The position numbers and the translations under genes are program-made. A stretch of DNA of 64,000 bases from Geobacter sp. (GTDB taxonomy: Bacteria > Desulfobacterota > Desulfuromonadia > Geobacterales > Geobacteraceae): contig DNJC01000060.1 of assembly GCA_003490025.1 (NCBI GenBank), positions 93,188 to 157,187 of the forward strand, in the 5' to 3' direction. Of this stretch, positions 44,179-53,002 are shown in pieces (the first letter of the stretch is position 1; every line of letters starts with the position of its first letter). The notes below the pieces were generated by a model, which did no database searches, was not told the DNA's origin, and saw only the letters and a program-made list of their open reading frames with translations.

Positions 44179-45111
44179 ATGAAAACATTACTGGTCCTGG
44201 AATGCCGGGGAGGCCGGCTGCGCGAGGAAAGCTACGAGCTTTTCGCCTTTGCCGAGGCGCTGGGCGGGGAGCGCGCCATGGTGCTGATAGGGGGGGAGGG
44301 TGCCGTGCCCAAGGCGTCCAGGAGGCTCTACCTGGCCGATGCTGCACGTTACGGCGAATACGACCCGGACCAGCACGCCAAGATCATCGTAGAGGCGGCC
44401 AGAAGGGAAGGGAGCGACTGCGTCGCCTTCGTCCACTCCTCCTATGGCTGGGACCTGGCTCCCAGGGTGGCCTCCGCCCTTGGCGCGGCGCAGGTCAGCG
44501 AGGTGCTGGGGGTGAAGGAGGGGGCGTTCGAGGTTGGCTGCTGCAACGGCAAACTCAGGCGCACCATGGCCACCGACACCGAGCGGGTGGTGATCACCGT
44601 CCAGGGTGGAGCCTTCCTCTCCTGGGAGGAGCCAAGCGGCAGCCCTGAGATCGTCGCCGTCGAGATCGCCGCCGAGCCGCCGAGGATCGAGCTGGTCGGA
44701 TACGAGGCCGCCGAGGCGAAGACGGTGGATCTCGGTTCGGCCGAGGTGGTGGTGAGCGCGGGGCGCGGGATAGGAAAGAAAGAAAACATCCCCCTTATCG
44801 CCGAGCTGGCAAAGGCGCTGGGCGGGGAACTCGGGGCGAGCCGGCCCGTGGTCGATGCCGGCTGGCTGGACCACAGCCACCAGGTAGGTTCCACCGGACA
44901 GGTGGTCAGGCCCAGGCTGTACGTGGCATGCGGCATCTCCGGCGCCATCCAGCACCTGGCCGGGATGAAGGGTGCGGAATACGTGGTGGCCATCAACAAG
45001 GACAAGGACGCCCCTATAGGCGAGGTGGCCGACGTCCTGGTGGTCGCCGATGTTGTGCAGTTCGTCCCGGCCCTGACCGCGCGGATGCAGCAATATGCCA
45101 TGACCGGCTGA
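44179..45111 (+). CDS. etfA: Electron transfer flavoprotein alpha subunit, set 1
   Basis: A 310-residue EtfA. The C-terminal FAD domain has SAGRGIGKKEN, GASRPVVDAGW, HQVGSTGQVVRPRLYVACGI, SGAIQHLAGM and AINKDKDAPIGEVAD. It forms the heterodimer with the EtfB 10 bases upstream, receives electrons from isovaleryl-CoA dehydrogenase and hands them to a membrane quinone reductase such as that at 49921. It is the last gene of the liu operon; a strong terminator follows at 45189. Confidence 0.94.
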   Translation: MKTLLVLECRGGRLREESYELFAFAEALGGERAMVLIGGEGAVPKASRRLYLADAARYGEYDPDQHAKIIVEAARREGSDCVAFVHSSYGWDLAPRVASALGAAQVSEVLGVKEGAFEVGCCNGKLRRTMATDTERVVITVQGGAFLSWEEPSGSPEIVAVEIAAEPPRIELVGYEAAEAKTVDLGSAEVVVSAGRGIGKKENIPLIAELAKALGGELGASRPVVDAGWLDHSHQVGSTGQVVRPRLYVACGISGAIQHLAGMKGAEYVVAINKDKDAPIGEVADVLVVADVVQFVPALTARMQQYAMTG

Positions 45112-45188
45112 CATGCGCTCCGTGCTCTGCGCCGGACCTTTATTCTCCTGGAATACCCGCGCTCACTCCTCGCGGTCGTGGCAGGATC

Positions 45189-45218
45189 AGGCAGGTCGAC
45201 GGACCTGCCTCTTTTTTT
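45189..45218 (+). terminator. Terminator of the liu-etf operon
   Basis: A 9-bp perfect stem, AGGCAGGTC / GACCTGCCT, with a 4-base loop, is followed by CTTTTTTTG. Confidence 0.9.
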
Positions 45219-45567
45219 GTTTGCCCCCCACCAATCCCATCACGCTTCCGTCCTTTATCCGCGTCCGGAGTCCGCCAAGTATCAACTCGTGGCCCAGGGG
45301 GTCGAAGCATCCCGCATCCGGAACCCCGGCTATCCCCTCAAAGGTAGGGATAAAAGGCAGCGCGAAATCATTAACTGCCGATTTTAAAACGTTGGATGAA
45401 GGCACGCCATGGTTAACCTTTGCAGGGCTACAAGGCTTTTCCCAGGCTCCGAAACTGACGGAACCTCTTGAAAACGGCTTTATTTTTGATAAACAGCTGT
45501 TGATCCTTTGGTTATGGAGCAGGGTCGAAAATAACGGAGATAAAGTAGAAACACGTTTTAAATATGG
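45219..45567. other. Intergenic region, no gene accepted
   Basis: Between the liu terminator and the thiolase promoter I see no convincing gene. The 10-bp palindrome AACAGCTGTT is at 45492-45501, about 67 bases before the thiolase -35 box, and could be an operator. Confidence 0.4.
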
Positions 45568-45596
45568 TTGACATGCACGTAAACTGCCTGTATAGT
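45568..45596 (+). promoter_or_regulatory. Promoter with MerR-type operator before the thiolase operon
   Basis: TTGACA, a 17-base spacer, then TATAGT. The first 19 bases, TTGACATGCACGTAAACTG, are identical to those at 14383 before the CoA-transferase operon. Confidence 0.75.
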
Positions 45597-45626
45597 GCTA
45601 CTCAAATTTCTGCTGCTGGAGGTGCC

Positions 45627-46802
45627 ATGAAAGACGTATTTATCGTTGAGTCACTGAGGACCCCGTTCGGATCGTTCGGGGGTGTGCTGTCCGACATCGA
45701 GGCGCCGGTCCTGGGCGGCTCGGTGATAAAGGCGCTGCTCGATGCAGCCCGTCTCGACCCGGCCGAGGTGGACGAGGTGATCGCGGGGCAGGTCCTTTCC
45801 GGCGGTTGCGGCCAGGCGCCGGCCCGCCAGGCGATGCGCGCGGCGGGGATTCCAGATACCGCCCATGCCATGACCATCAACAAGGTCTGCGGCAGCGGGC
45901 TTAAGGCGATCATGCTTGGTGCAGGTTCCATCAGGCTCGAGGATTCGGAAGTGGTGGTGGCCGGCGGGATGGAGAACATGTCGCTTGCCCCGTTCCTGCT
46001 GAAGAAGGCCCGTTACGGTTACCGTATGGGACACGGGCAGCTGCACGATCTGCTGATTTACGACGGGTTGCAGGACCCGTACTCCGGGCGGCACATGGGG
46101 GAGATCTCCGAGGACGCGGTCCAGCGGCATGGCCTGACCCGCGAGGGGCAGGATGAATTCGCGCTGCGCTCCTATCGCCTGGCCCAGGAGGCAATCAAGG
46201 GAGGAATCTTCAAGGACGAGATTTCGCCGGTGCTGAAAAAGGGGCGCAAGGGCGACGAACTGGTGTCCGAAGACGAGGAGCCGTTCAAGGTCGATTTCGC
46301 CAAACTGACGCAGTTGAAGCCGGCGTTCAGCAAGACCGGCACCATCACGGCGGCCAACGCCTCCTCGATCAACGACGGCGCGGCCTTCAGCCTGCTGGCA
46401 GGGGAATCCGCCATCAAGCGCTGCAACCTGACCCCGAAGGCGCGCATCGTCTCCTACGCCACCTGCAGCCTGCATCCCGACCAGTACACGGAGGCGCCGG
46501 TTGGTGCGATCCAGGGAGCGTGCGCCAGGGCGGGGCTGAAGGTGAGCGACATAGACCTCTTCGAGATCAACGAAGCCTTTGCCGCGGTGACTATGATAGC
46601 GATGAAACAACTGGACCTGAGCCCCGCCAAGGTTAACGTAAACGGCGGAGCCTGTGCCCTCGGGCACCCCATCGGCGCCAGCGGCGGGCGGCTCGCGGCG
46701 ACCCTGGTTCGCGAACTGCACAAGCGCCAGGCGCGCTACGGGCTGGCCACGCTCTGCATAGGCGGCGGCGAGGCAGTGGCGGTGATTTTCGAGAGGGTGT
46801 AG
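45627..46802 (+). CDS. Acetyl-CoA C-acyltransferase (thiolase)
   Basis: A 391-residue thiolase. The acylated Cys is in NKVCGSGLKA (about 88), NEAFAAV holds the Asn, GHPIGASGGR the catalytic His, and CIGGGEAVA the second Cys near the end. It cleaves acetoacetyl-CoA or 3-oxoacyl-CoA to acetyl-CoA. GGAGGTG precedes the ATG at 45627, so the upstream part of the frame is excluded. It is the first gene of the beta-oxidation operon under the MerR-type operator. Confidence 0.93.
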   Translation: MKDVFIVESLRTPFGSFGGVLSDIEAPVLGGSVIKALLDAARLDPAEVDEVIAGQVLSGGCGQAPARQAMRAAGIPDTAHAMTINKVCGSGLKAIMLGAGSIRLEDSEVVVAGGMENMSLAPFLLKKARYGYRMGHGQLHDLLIYDGLQDPYSGRHMGEISEDAVQRHGLTREGQDEFALRSYRLAQEAIKGGIFKDEISPVLKKGRKGDELVSEDEEPFKVDFAKLTQLKPAFSKTGTITAANASSINDGAAFSLLAGESAIKRCNLTPKARIVSYATCSLHPDQYTEAPVGAIQGACARAGLKVSDIDLFEINEAFAAVTMIAMKQLDLSPAKVNVNGGACALGHPIGASGGRLAATLVRELHKRQARYGLATLCIGGGEAVAVIFERV

Positions 46803-46829
46803 TCGGCGCCGGTAGAAGCTGGGGTTGAC

Positions 46830-46857
46830 GTAGAACATAGAACGTAGAACGTAGAAC
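46830..46857. repeat. Four tandem 7-bp repeats
   Basis: GTAGAAC, ATAGAAC, GTAGAAC, GTAGAAC in the short gap before the 3-hydroxyacyl-CoA dehydrogenase gene. Similar heptamer arrays occur at 48555 and 48663. Confidence 0.8.
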
Positions 46858-46882
46858 GTCTTCAAATAAGGGGGGAAAAGAC

Positions 46883-47728
46883 ATGTTCAAGGTGGTTGGT
46901 GTTATAGGAGCCGGGCAGATGGGAAGCGGCATCGCCCATGTCCTCGCACAGCATGCTTACCAGGTCCTGGTCTACGACATCTCCGAGGCGCAACTCGAGA
47001 AGGCCCTGAAATCGATCGAACAGAACCTGGAACGGCAGGCGAAGAAAGGCGTCATCTTCAGCACCAGCATCCAGGGGATCATGGCGCGCATCGGGGTCAC
47101 CAAGGACCTCAACGATTTCTCGGCCTGCGACCTGGTCGTCGAGGCGGCGACGGAGAACGAGAAGCTCAAGTTCGAACTGTTCCGCAAACTGGACGAGGTG
47201 GTCCCGAAAGAGGCGATCCTCGCTTCCAACACCTCCTCCATCTCCATCACCCGCATAGCGGCGGTCACGAAGCGCCCGGACAAGGTGATCGGGATGCACT
47301 TCATGAACCCCGTGCCGGTCATGCAACTGGTCGAGGTGATCCGCGGCATCGCCACCAGCGAAGAGACCTTCCAGGCCATATCCGCCCTGGTCGGCCTGCT
47401 CGGCAAGGAGATGGCGGTCTCCCAGGACTACCCCGGCTTCATAGTGAACCGGATTCTGATTCCGATGATAAACGAGGCGGCCTTTGCGCTTTACGAGGGG
47501 ATCGCCACCGCCGAGGATATCGACAAGGGGATGAAGCTCGGCACCAACCAGCCGATGGGGCCGCTCCAGCTTGCCGACTTCATCGGGCTCGACACGGTGC
47601 TCGCCATCTGCAACGTGCTGCACGACGGGTTCAAGGATCCCAAGTACCGCCCCTGCCCGCTGCTGGTGAAGATGGTCGACGCCGGCTACATGGGTAAGAA
47701 GGCAGGGAAGGGTTTCTACAACTACTGA
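46883..47728 (+). CDS. hbd: 3-Hydroxybutyryl-CoA dehydrogenase
   Basis: A 281-residue dehydrogenase of the usual stand-alone length. The N-terminal NAD-binding loop is GAGQMGSGIAHV (about 8-19), GMHFMNPVPVMQLVEV contains the catalytic His, and YPGFIVNRILIPMINEA begins the C-terminal helical domain. It oxidises 3-hydroxybutyryl-CoA (or similar) with NAD in beta-oxidation. The enoyl-CoA hydratase gene lies 39 bases downstream. Confidence 0.94.
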   Translation: MFKVVGVIGAGQMGSGIAHVLAQHAYQVLVYDISEAQLEKALKSIEQNLERQAKKGVIFSTSIQGIMARIGVTKDLNDFSACDLVVEAATENEKLKFELFRKLDEVVPKEAILASNTSSISITRIAAVTKRPDKVIGMHFMNPVPVMQLVEVIRGIATSEETFQAISALVGLLGKEMAVSQDYPGFIVNRILIPMINEAAFALYEGIATAEDIDKGMKLGTNQPMGPLQLADFIGLDTVLAICNVLHDGFKDPKYRPCPLLVKMVDAGYMGKKAGKGFYNY

Positions 47729-47767
47729 GCCGGCCGGCGTCACGCCCCGACGGCATAGGAGAGTGCT

Positions 47768-48550
47768 ATGGAAGGGAAGAACATCCTCTGCGACATAAAC
47801 GAAGGGATCGCCACGGTGACGGTGAACCGCCCGGAAAGCCTAAACGCCCTGAACAGCGAGGTCCTGAACGAGCTGGAATGCATCCTTTACGGCCTGGAGC
47901 AGGACAACTCCGTGCAGGTGGTGATACTCACCGGCGCCGGCGAGAAGGCCTTTGTCGCAGGCGCGGACATCAAGGAAATGGTGGCCATGAACTCGTACCA
48001 GGGGCACCAGTTCGCCATCCAGGGACAGCGGCTGATGCTCTTCATGGAGAAGATGAGCAAGCCGGTGATCGCCGCGGTGAACGGTTACGCGCTGGGAGGC
48101 GGCCTCGAACTGGCCCTTGCCTGCGACGTGATCTACGCCTCCGACAACGCCAGGTTCGGCTTCCCGGAGGTCACGCTCGGCATCATCCCCGGCTTCGGCG
48201 GTACCCAGAACCTGGCGCGGCTGATCGGGCCCGCCAAGGCGAAGGAACTCGTCTTCAGCGGCAGGATGATCCCGGCGGCCAAGGCGCATGCCTGGGGGAT
48301 CGCGAACGAGGTCTGCACGCAGGCGGAACTGGCGGCCAAGGCCCTGGCGCTGGCGCGGGAGATCGCGAAAAACGGCAGGCTCGGCGTCGGTTATGCGAAG
48401 AACGCCATCGTCAACGGCCTCAACATGACCAAGGAGGACGGCTTCCGCTACGAGAGTTCCCTCTTCGGCGTGCTCTTCGCCACGGAGGATCAGAAGGAAG
48501 GTATGGGCGCCTTCGTGGAGAAGCGAAAGGCTGAGTTCAAGGGGAAATGA
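47768..48550 (+). CDS. crt: Enoyl-CoA hydratase (crotonase)
   Basis: A 260-residue crotonase with both catalytic glutamates: GGGLELALACD and GFPEVTLGIIPGFGG. FVAGADIKEM forms the oxyanion hole. It hydrates crotonyl-CoA or other short enoyl-CoAs between the acyl-CoA dehydrogenase and hydroxyacyl-CoA dehydrogenase encoded beside it. AGGAGAG precedes the ATG. A large mRNA stem is possible just after its stop (48555-48690). Confidence 0.94.
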   Translation: MEGKNILCDINEGIATVTVNRPESLNALNSEVLNELECILYGLEQDNSVQVVILTGAGEKAFVAGADIKEMVAMNSYQGHQFAIQGQRLMLFMEKMSKPVIAAVNGYALGGGLELALACDVIYASDNARFGFPEVTLGIIPGFGGTQNLARLIGPAKAKELVFSGRMIPAAKAHAWGIANEVCTQAELAAKALALAREIAKNGRLGVGYAKNAIVNGLNMTKEDGFRYESSLFGVLFATEDQKEGMGAFVEKRKAEFKGK

Positions 48551-48554
48551 ACCC

Positions 48555-48690
48555 GTTCAACGTTCAAGGTTCAAGGTTCAACGTTTTTAAAACTTAACCA
48601 TCAGACAGTCGACAGAGAAACGCCACATAAAAGAGGATGCGGGCCTGCAGGTGTGAACGCAGAACGTTGAACCTTGAACGTTGAACGTTC
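48555..48690 (+). repeat. Inverted heptamer arrays forming a 28-bp stem between crt and bcd
   Basis: The left arm (48555-48585) is GTTCAAC, GTTCAAG, GTTCAAG, GTTCAAC, GTT. The right arm (48663-48690) is its inverse. The last 28 bases of the left arm pair with the right arm at 26 positions, leaving a 77-base loop. Confidence 0.8.
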
Positions 48691-48708
48691 TCTAAAAAGG
48701 GGGATGAC

Positions 48709-49848
48709 ATGGATTTTGAATTGAGCCAGGACCACAAGGTATTGAGGGATTCCGTTCGCGACTTCGTCACCAAGGAGATCAAGCCGATCGCCATGCAGAT
48801 CGACGAGGAGCACATGATCCCGGACGCGCTGGTTGCAAAGATGGGTGAGATGGGTTTTCTCGGGAGCTACCTCCCCGAGGAGTACGAAGGCGCAGGCCTC
48901 GACATGCTTGCCTACGCCATCGTGGTGGAGGAGGTATCGAAAGCCTGCGGCTCAAGCGGCGTCCTCATCTCCGCCCACACCTCCCTTGCCTGCGGCCCGA
49001 TCTACACCTTCGGCACGCAGGAGCAGAAGAAGAAATGGCTCCCCGACCTGAACACCGGCAGGGTCATCGGCTGCTTCCTCCTGACCGAGCCGGACGCCGG
49101 CAGCGATGCAGGCGCCATCGCCACCACCTACAAAAGGGATGGGGACCACTTCGTCATCAACGGCTCCAAGATCTTCATCACCAACGGCGGGTATAAAGGG
49201 ACCGGCGTCCTCTTCGCCACTTCGGACAAGAGCTTGAAGCACAAAGGTGTCTCAGCCTTCATCATCGACCTGAATTCTCCCGGTGTCGAAATTCTCAAGA
49301 ACGAGAAGAAGCTCGGCATCCGCGGCAGCTACACCACGGCATTCGCGCTCGACAGCGTCCGCATACCGGTCGAGAACCTGCTGGGGCAGGAGGGACAGGG
49401 GTTCAAGATCGCCATGGACACGCTGAACGGCGGCCGCATCGGCATCGCGTCGCAGGCCCTGGGGATTGCCGAAGGAGCCTTCGATCTGGCGCTTGCCTAC
49501 TCCAAGGAGCGCAAGCAGTTCGGCCACCCGATCTGCGAGCTGCAGTCCATCCAGTTCAAGCTCGCCGACATGCACGCGAAGATCGAGACCAGCAAGCTGA
49601 TGACCTACAAGGCGGCCTGCCTCAAGGACGCCAAGAAGAATTACACGATGGAGTCGGCGATGTGCAAGATGCTCGCCTCGGAGGCGGCAACCTTCGTCAC
49701 CAAGGAAGCGATCCAGATCCACGGCGGCTACGGCTTCATCTGCGATTACGAGGTCGAGCGGATGTACCGCGACGCCAAGATCACAGAGATCTACGAGGGA
49801 ACGAACGAAGTGCAGCGGGTGGTCGTCTCGAAGATGCTGCTGTCGTAA
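48709..49848 (+). CDS. bcd: Short-chain (butyryl-type) acyl-CoA dehydrogenase
   Basis: A 379-residue acyl-CoA dehydrogenase. FLLTEPDAGSDAG is the FAD motif, IFITNGGYKGT lies in the beta domain, and the catalytic Glu is in the C-terminal ITEIYEGTNEVQR (about 365), as in short-chain enzymes. It oxidises butyryl-CoA or a similar chain and donates electrons to ETF. It is followed 72 bases on by a membrane FeS oxidoreductase and then etfBA, giving a complete path to the quinone pool. AAAAGGGGG precedes the ATG. Confidence 0.93.
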   Translation: MDFELSQDHKVLRDSVRDFVTKEIKPIAMQIDEEHMIPDALVAKMGEMGFLGSYLPEEYEGAGLDMLAYAIVVEEVSKACGSSGVLISAHTSLACGPIYTFGTQEQKKKWLPDLNTGRVIGCFLLTEPDAGSDAGAIATTYKRDGDHFVINGSKIFITNGGYKGTGVLFATSDKSLKHKGVSAFIIDLNSPGVEILKNEKKLGIRGSYTTAFALDSVRIPVENLLGQEGQGFKIAMDTLNGGRIGIASQALGIAEGAFDLALAYSKERKQFGHPICELQSIQFKLADMHAKIETSKLMTYKAACLKDAKKNYTMESAMCKMLASEAATFVTKEAIQIHGGYGFICDYEVERMYRDAKITEIYEGTNEVQRVVVSKMLLS

Positions 49849-49920
49849 TCGGGGAGGGAGTTCCACCTCGCCCCAGCCAGGGGGCACAAAAGTGAAGACC
49901 AAGGTCCGCAGGAGTCAGTG

Positions 49921-51939
49921 ATGGAAGCTACCAGGGAAATATATTGGAACGTAGGGCACGGGGTCGTTCTCCCCATGTATCTGCTGACGCTGATCGCACT
50001 GGCTGTCTGCGGCTACGGCTTCTACCAGCGGGTCGCGGTGTACCGGCAGGGAAAGCCGCTGGATCGCCTCGACAACCTCGGTGAGCGGGTCGTCCTCATG
50101 TTCAGGAACATGCTGGGCCAGATCAAGGTGCTGCGGGTGGCCGGTCCCGGCCTCCCGCACGGCATCTTTTTCTGGGGCTTCGCGGTCCTCTTCATCGGCA
50201 CGCTGCTGGTTATGCTCCAGGCTGACTTCACCCAGCCTGTCTTCGGCCTGGTCCTTTTGAAGGGGAGCTTCTACAAGTTCTATTCCGTCGCTCTCGATCT
50301 CGCCGGAGTCTTCGCGCTGCTCATGCTTTTCGGCCTTACCCTGCGCCGCTTCCTGTTCCGTCCCGAGGGGCTCAAGATCACCCGCGACGACTACCTGATG
50401 CATCTGCTGTTGACGGGGATCATCCTCACCGGCTTTTTCGCAGAGGGGGTCAGGATCGCCGCCACAGAACTCCGCTTAAACCCGGGCCTTGCCGGCTGGT
50501 CACCCGTCGGCCTCCTGGTCGCCAACCAGTTCGCCCAGCTCGATTCCAGTTCGTTGAAACAGCTGCACACCCTCTGGTGGTGGACGCATTTCCTCTTGGT
50601 CCTCGGCTTCATCGTCTCGATCCCGTACAGCAAGTTCCGGCATCTCTTCACCACGCCGGCCAACTACCTCTTCACGGACCTCAGGCCCAAGGGAAGCCTC
50701 GCCACCATCAACCTGGAAGAGGAAGGGGTGGAGCAGTTCGGCGCGGAGAAGGTGACCGACCTCACCTGGAAGGACATCTTCGACGCGGACGCCTGCACCA
50801 GCTGCAAGAGGTGCCAGGATCGCTGCCCCGCCTGGAACACCGAGAAGCCGCTATCGCCGATGCAGGTCGTGCAGCAGGTGGGGGAGGTCGCCTTCGGCAA
50901 TCCGCAGGGAAGCCTGATCGAGAAAGTCGGCAACGACGTGCTCTGGTCCTGCACCACCTGCCGCGCCTGCCAGGAGATCTGCCCCGCCGAGGTGGAGCAC
51001 GTCGGCAAGATCGTCGAGATGCGCCGCAACCTGGTCCTCATGCAGGGGGAATTCCCCGGCGAGGAAGTGATGGTCGCGGTCAACAACGTCGAGGTGAACG
51101 GCAACCCGTTCGGCATGGCCTATGCCAGCCGCGGCGACTGGAGCCACGGTCTGCAGGTGCAGCAGCTGTGCGACGGCGCCGAGGTCGACGTCCTCTATTT
51201 CGTCGGTTGCTACGCCTCCTTCGACAAAAGGAACCAGGAAGTGGCCCGCAGCTTCGTGAAGATCTGCAACGCCGCCGGAGTCCGGGTCGGCATCCTCGGC
51301 AAGGAGGAGAAGTGCTGCGGCGAGCCGGTGCGCAAACTCGGCAACGAGTACCTGTACCAGATGACCGCCCAGGAGAACATCGAGCTGATCAAGGGGTACG
51401 GGATCAAGAAGATCGTCACCACCTGCCCGCACTGCCTCAACACGCTCGGGCGCGATTACCGGGATCTCGGGCTGGACGCGGAGGTGGAGCACTACACCGT
51501 CTTCATCGACCGGCTGATGCGGGAAGGGAAGCTGGCCATCGAGGCGCACCAGTTTGACTACACCTACCATGACTCCTGCTACATCGGCCGTTACCAGGAC
51601 ATCGTGCAGCAGCCGCGCAACATCCTGCACGAGGCAGGCGGGCGGATCAACGAGATGGACAAGTCCGGGAAGGAAAGCTTTTGCTGCGGCGCAGGCGGCG
51701 GCAGGATCCTCGCGGAGGAAAAACTGGGGACCAGGATCAACGTGAAGCGGGTCAAGATGGCCGAGGAAACCGGAGCGCCGGTCCTGGTTTCGAACTGCCC
51801 CTTCTGCCTGACCATGTTCGAGGACGGGATCAAGACCGGCGACTGCGAGGGGAAACTGCAGGCGCGGGACCTGGCGGAGATAGTGGCCGAGCGGCTGCAG
51901 CCGGCGAGCCTCTCCAAGGTCCTTGAGGCCAGTAGATGA
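49921..51939 (+). CDS. Membrane FeS oxidoreductase, ETF:quinone oxidoreductase-type (EMO/DUF224), copy 1
   Basis: A 672-residue protein. Five or six N-terminal transmembrane helices (about 1-240) resemble the haem-b NarI-like domain. Two [4Fe-4S] motifs follow, CTSCKRCQDRCP (about 291) and CTTCRACQEICP (about 344), then two CCG domains with KCCGEPVRKLG (about 464) and FCCGAGGGRI (about 587). Such proteins, studied in syntrophs as EtfAB:menaquinone oxidoreductase, take electrons from ETF into quinone. Position between bcd and etfBA fits. The ATG at 49921 has AGGAGT upstream; GTG at 49918 is less likely. Confidence 0.9.
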   Translation: MEATREIYWNVGHGVVLPMYLLTLIALAVCGYGFYQRVAVYRQGKPLDRLDNLGERVVLMFRNMLGQIKVLRVAGPGLPHGIFFWGFAVLFIGTLLVMLQADFTQPVFGLVLLKGSFYKFYSVALDLAGVFALLMLFGLTLRRFLFRPEGLKITRDDYLMHLLLTGIILTGFFAEGVRIAATELRLNPGLAGWSPVGLLVANQFAQLDSSSLKQLHTLWWWTHFLLVLGFIVSIPYSKFRHLFTTPANYLFTDLRPKGSLATINLEEEGVEQFGAEKVTDLTWKDIFDADACTSCKRCQDRCPAWNTEKPLSPMQVVQQVGEVAFGNPQGSLIEKVGNDVLWSCTTCRACQEICPAEVEHVGKIVEMRRNLVLMQGEFPGEEVMVAVNNVEVNGNPFGMAYASRGDWSHGLQVQQLCDGAEVDVLYFVGCYASFDKRNQEVARSFVKICNAAGVRVGILGKEEKCCGEPVRKLGNEYLYQMTAQENIELIKGYGIKKIVTTCPHCLNTLGRDYRDLGLDAEVEHYTVFIDRLMREGKLAIEAHQFDYTYHDSCYIGRYQDIVQQPRNILHEAGGRINEMDKSGKESFCCGAGGGRILAEEKLGTRINVKRVKMAEETGAPVLVSNCPFCLTMFEDGIKTGDCEGKLQARDLAEIVAERLQPASLSKVLEASR

Positions 51940-51961
51940 AGTGATGACGGCGAGTTCGCGC

Positions 51962-52184
51962 TGTAGGAGCGGCATTCCTGCCGCGATCGGCGCCCTCACC
52001 CCGACCCTCTCCCGGAGGGCGAGGGAGAGATGGCCAAGCGGGTAAAAGTTCCTCCTCGTTCCCAAGCAGGAGCTTGGGAACGAGATAAACAGTACAGCAC
52101 CCCTCGCCCTCCGGGAGAGGGGCAGGGGTGAGGGCGGTGCCCAGGCGATAATGGAATGATCGCGGCAGTAATGCCGCTCCTACA
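51962..52184. repeat. Mirror-arranged composite of three palindromic repeat families
   Basis: The order is family A forward (51962-51990, TGTAGGAGCGGCATTCCTGC...), family B forward (51992-52029), family C palindrome (52058-52082, GTTCCCAAGCAGGAGCTTGG...), family B inverted (52100-52136) and family A inverted (52158-52184). It fills nearly the whole 270-base gap between the FeS oxidoreductase and etfB. Confidence 0.85.
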
Positions 52185-52209
52185 GAAGAGAGGCTAACAG
52201 GAGGAAGCT

Positions 52210-52992
52210 ATGAAGATACTGGTATGCATCAAGCAAGTTCCCGACATGGAGTCGAGGTTCAAGCTGAACAGCGACGGGACCTGGTACGACGAGACGGATC
52301 TCGCCTTCCGCATGAACGAATACGACGAGTACGCTGTGGAGCAGGCGGTCCAATTGAAGGAGCAGCTCGGCGGCGAGCCGGAGATCACTGTCCTCTCCAT
52401 CGGCCCGGATCGCGTCGTCGAGGCGATGAAGAAGGCGCTGGCCATGGGCGCTGACCGCGGCGTCCACATCCAGGACCCGAAGTATTACCAGAAGGACCCG
52501 TGGCAGATCGCCTCGGCCATAGCGCGGCATGCAGCCTCCCAGAACTACGACCTGGTCTTCACCGGAATGCAGTCCCAGGACCGCGGGTCGGCACAGGTCG
52601 GCGTCACCGTCGCCGAAATCCTCGGCTTCGCCTGCGCCACCACCCTGGTCGGCTTCTCCTACGACAACGGCGTCATCACGGCGAAAAGGGAGCTGGAAGG
52701 CGGGACCAAGGGGGTGGCGAAACTGAAGCTCCCCGCGGTGGTGACCTGCCAGCTCGGCCTCAACACGCCGCGCTACCCGACTCTTCCCAACATCATGAAG
52801 GCGAAGAAGAAGGAGATAGCGGTCCAGCCGATCGCGGAACTTCTGCAGGAAGAGGAACTGACGGCGACGGCACGGATGTATCCCCCGGCCAGGAAAGGCG
52901 GCGGGATCGTCATCGAGGGGGACGTGAAGGACCAGATCGAGAAGCTGTTCGGGATACTCAAGGAAAAGACGACCGTGCTGCGGGCAGCCTAG
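52210..52992 (+). CDS. etfB: Electron transfer flavoprotein beta subunit, set 2
   Basis: A 260-residue EtfB starting KILVCIKQVPDM, with ITVLSIGPDRV, GMQSQDRGSAQVG and CQLGLNTPRYPTLP. It closely matches set 1 at 43392, so the two arose by duplication. It should accept electrons from the short-chain dehydrogenase encoded at 48709 or that at 55377. GGAGGAAG precedes the ATG. etfA follows after 10 bases. Confidence 0.94.
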   Translation: MKILVCIKQVPDMESRFKLNSDGTWYDETDLAFRMNEYDEYAVEQAVQLKEQLGGEPEITVLSIGPDRVVEAMKKALAMGADRGVHIQDPKYYQKDPWQIASAIARHAASQNYDLVFTGMQSQDRGSAQVGVTVAEILGFACATTLVGFSYDNGVITAKRELEGGTKGVAKLKLPAVVTCQLGLNTPRYPTLPNIMKAKKKEIAVQPIAELLQEEELTATARMYPPARKGGGIVIEGDVKDQIEKLFGILKEKTTVLRAA

Positions 52993-53002
52993 GGAGGAAG
53001 AT

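Noticed and set aside
51962..52184. Repeat cluster as a CRISPR array
   Set aside because: The units are of different families in mirror order with no regular spacers and no cas genes nearby.
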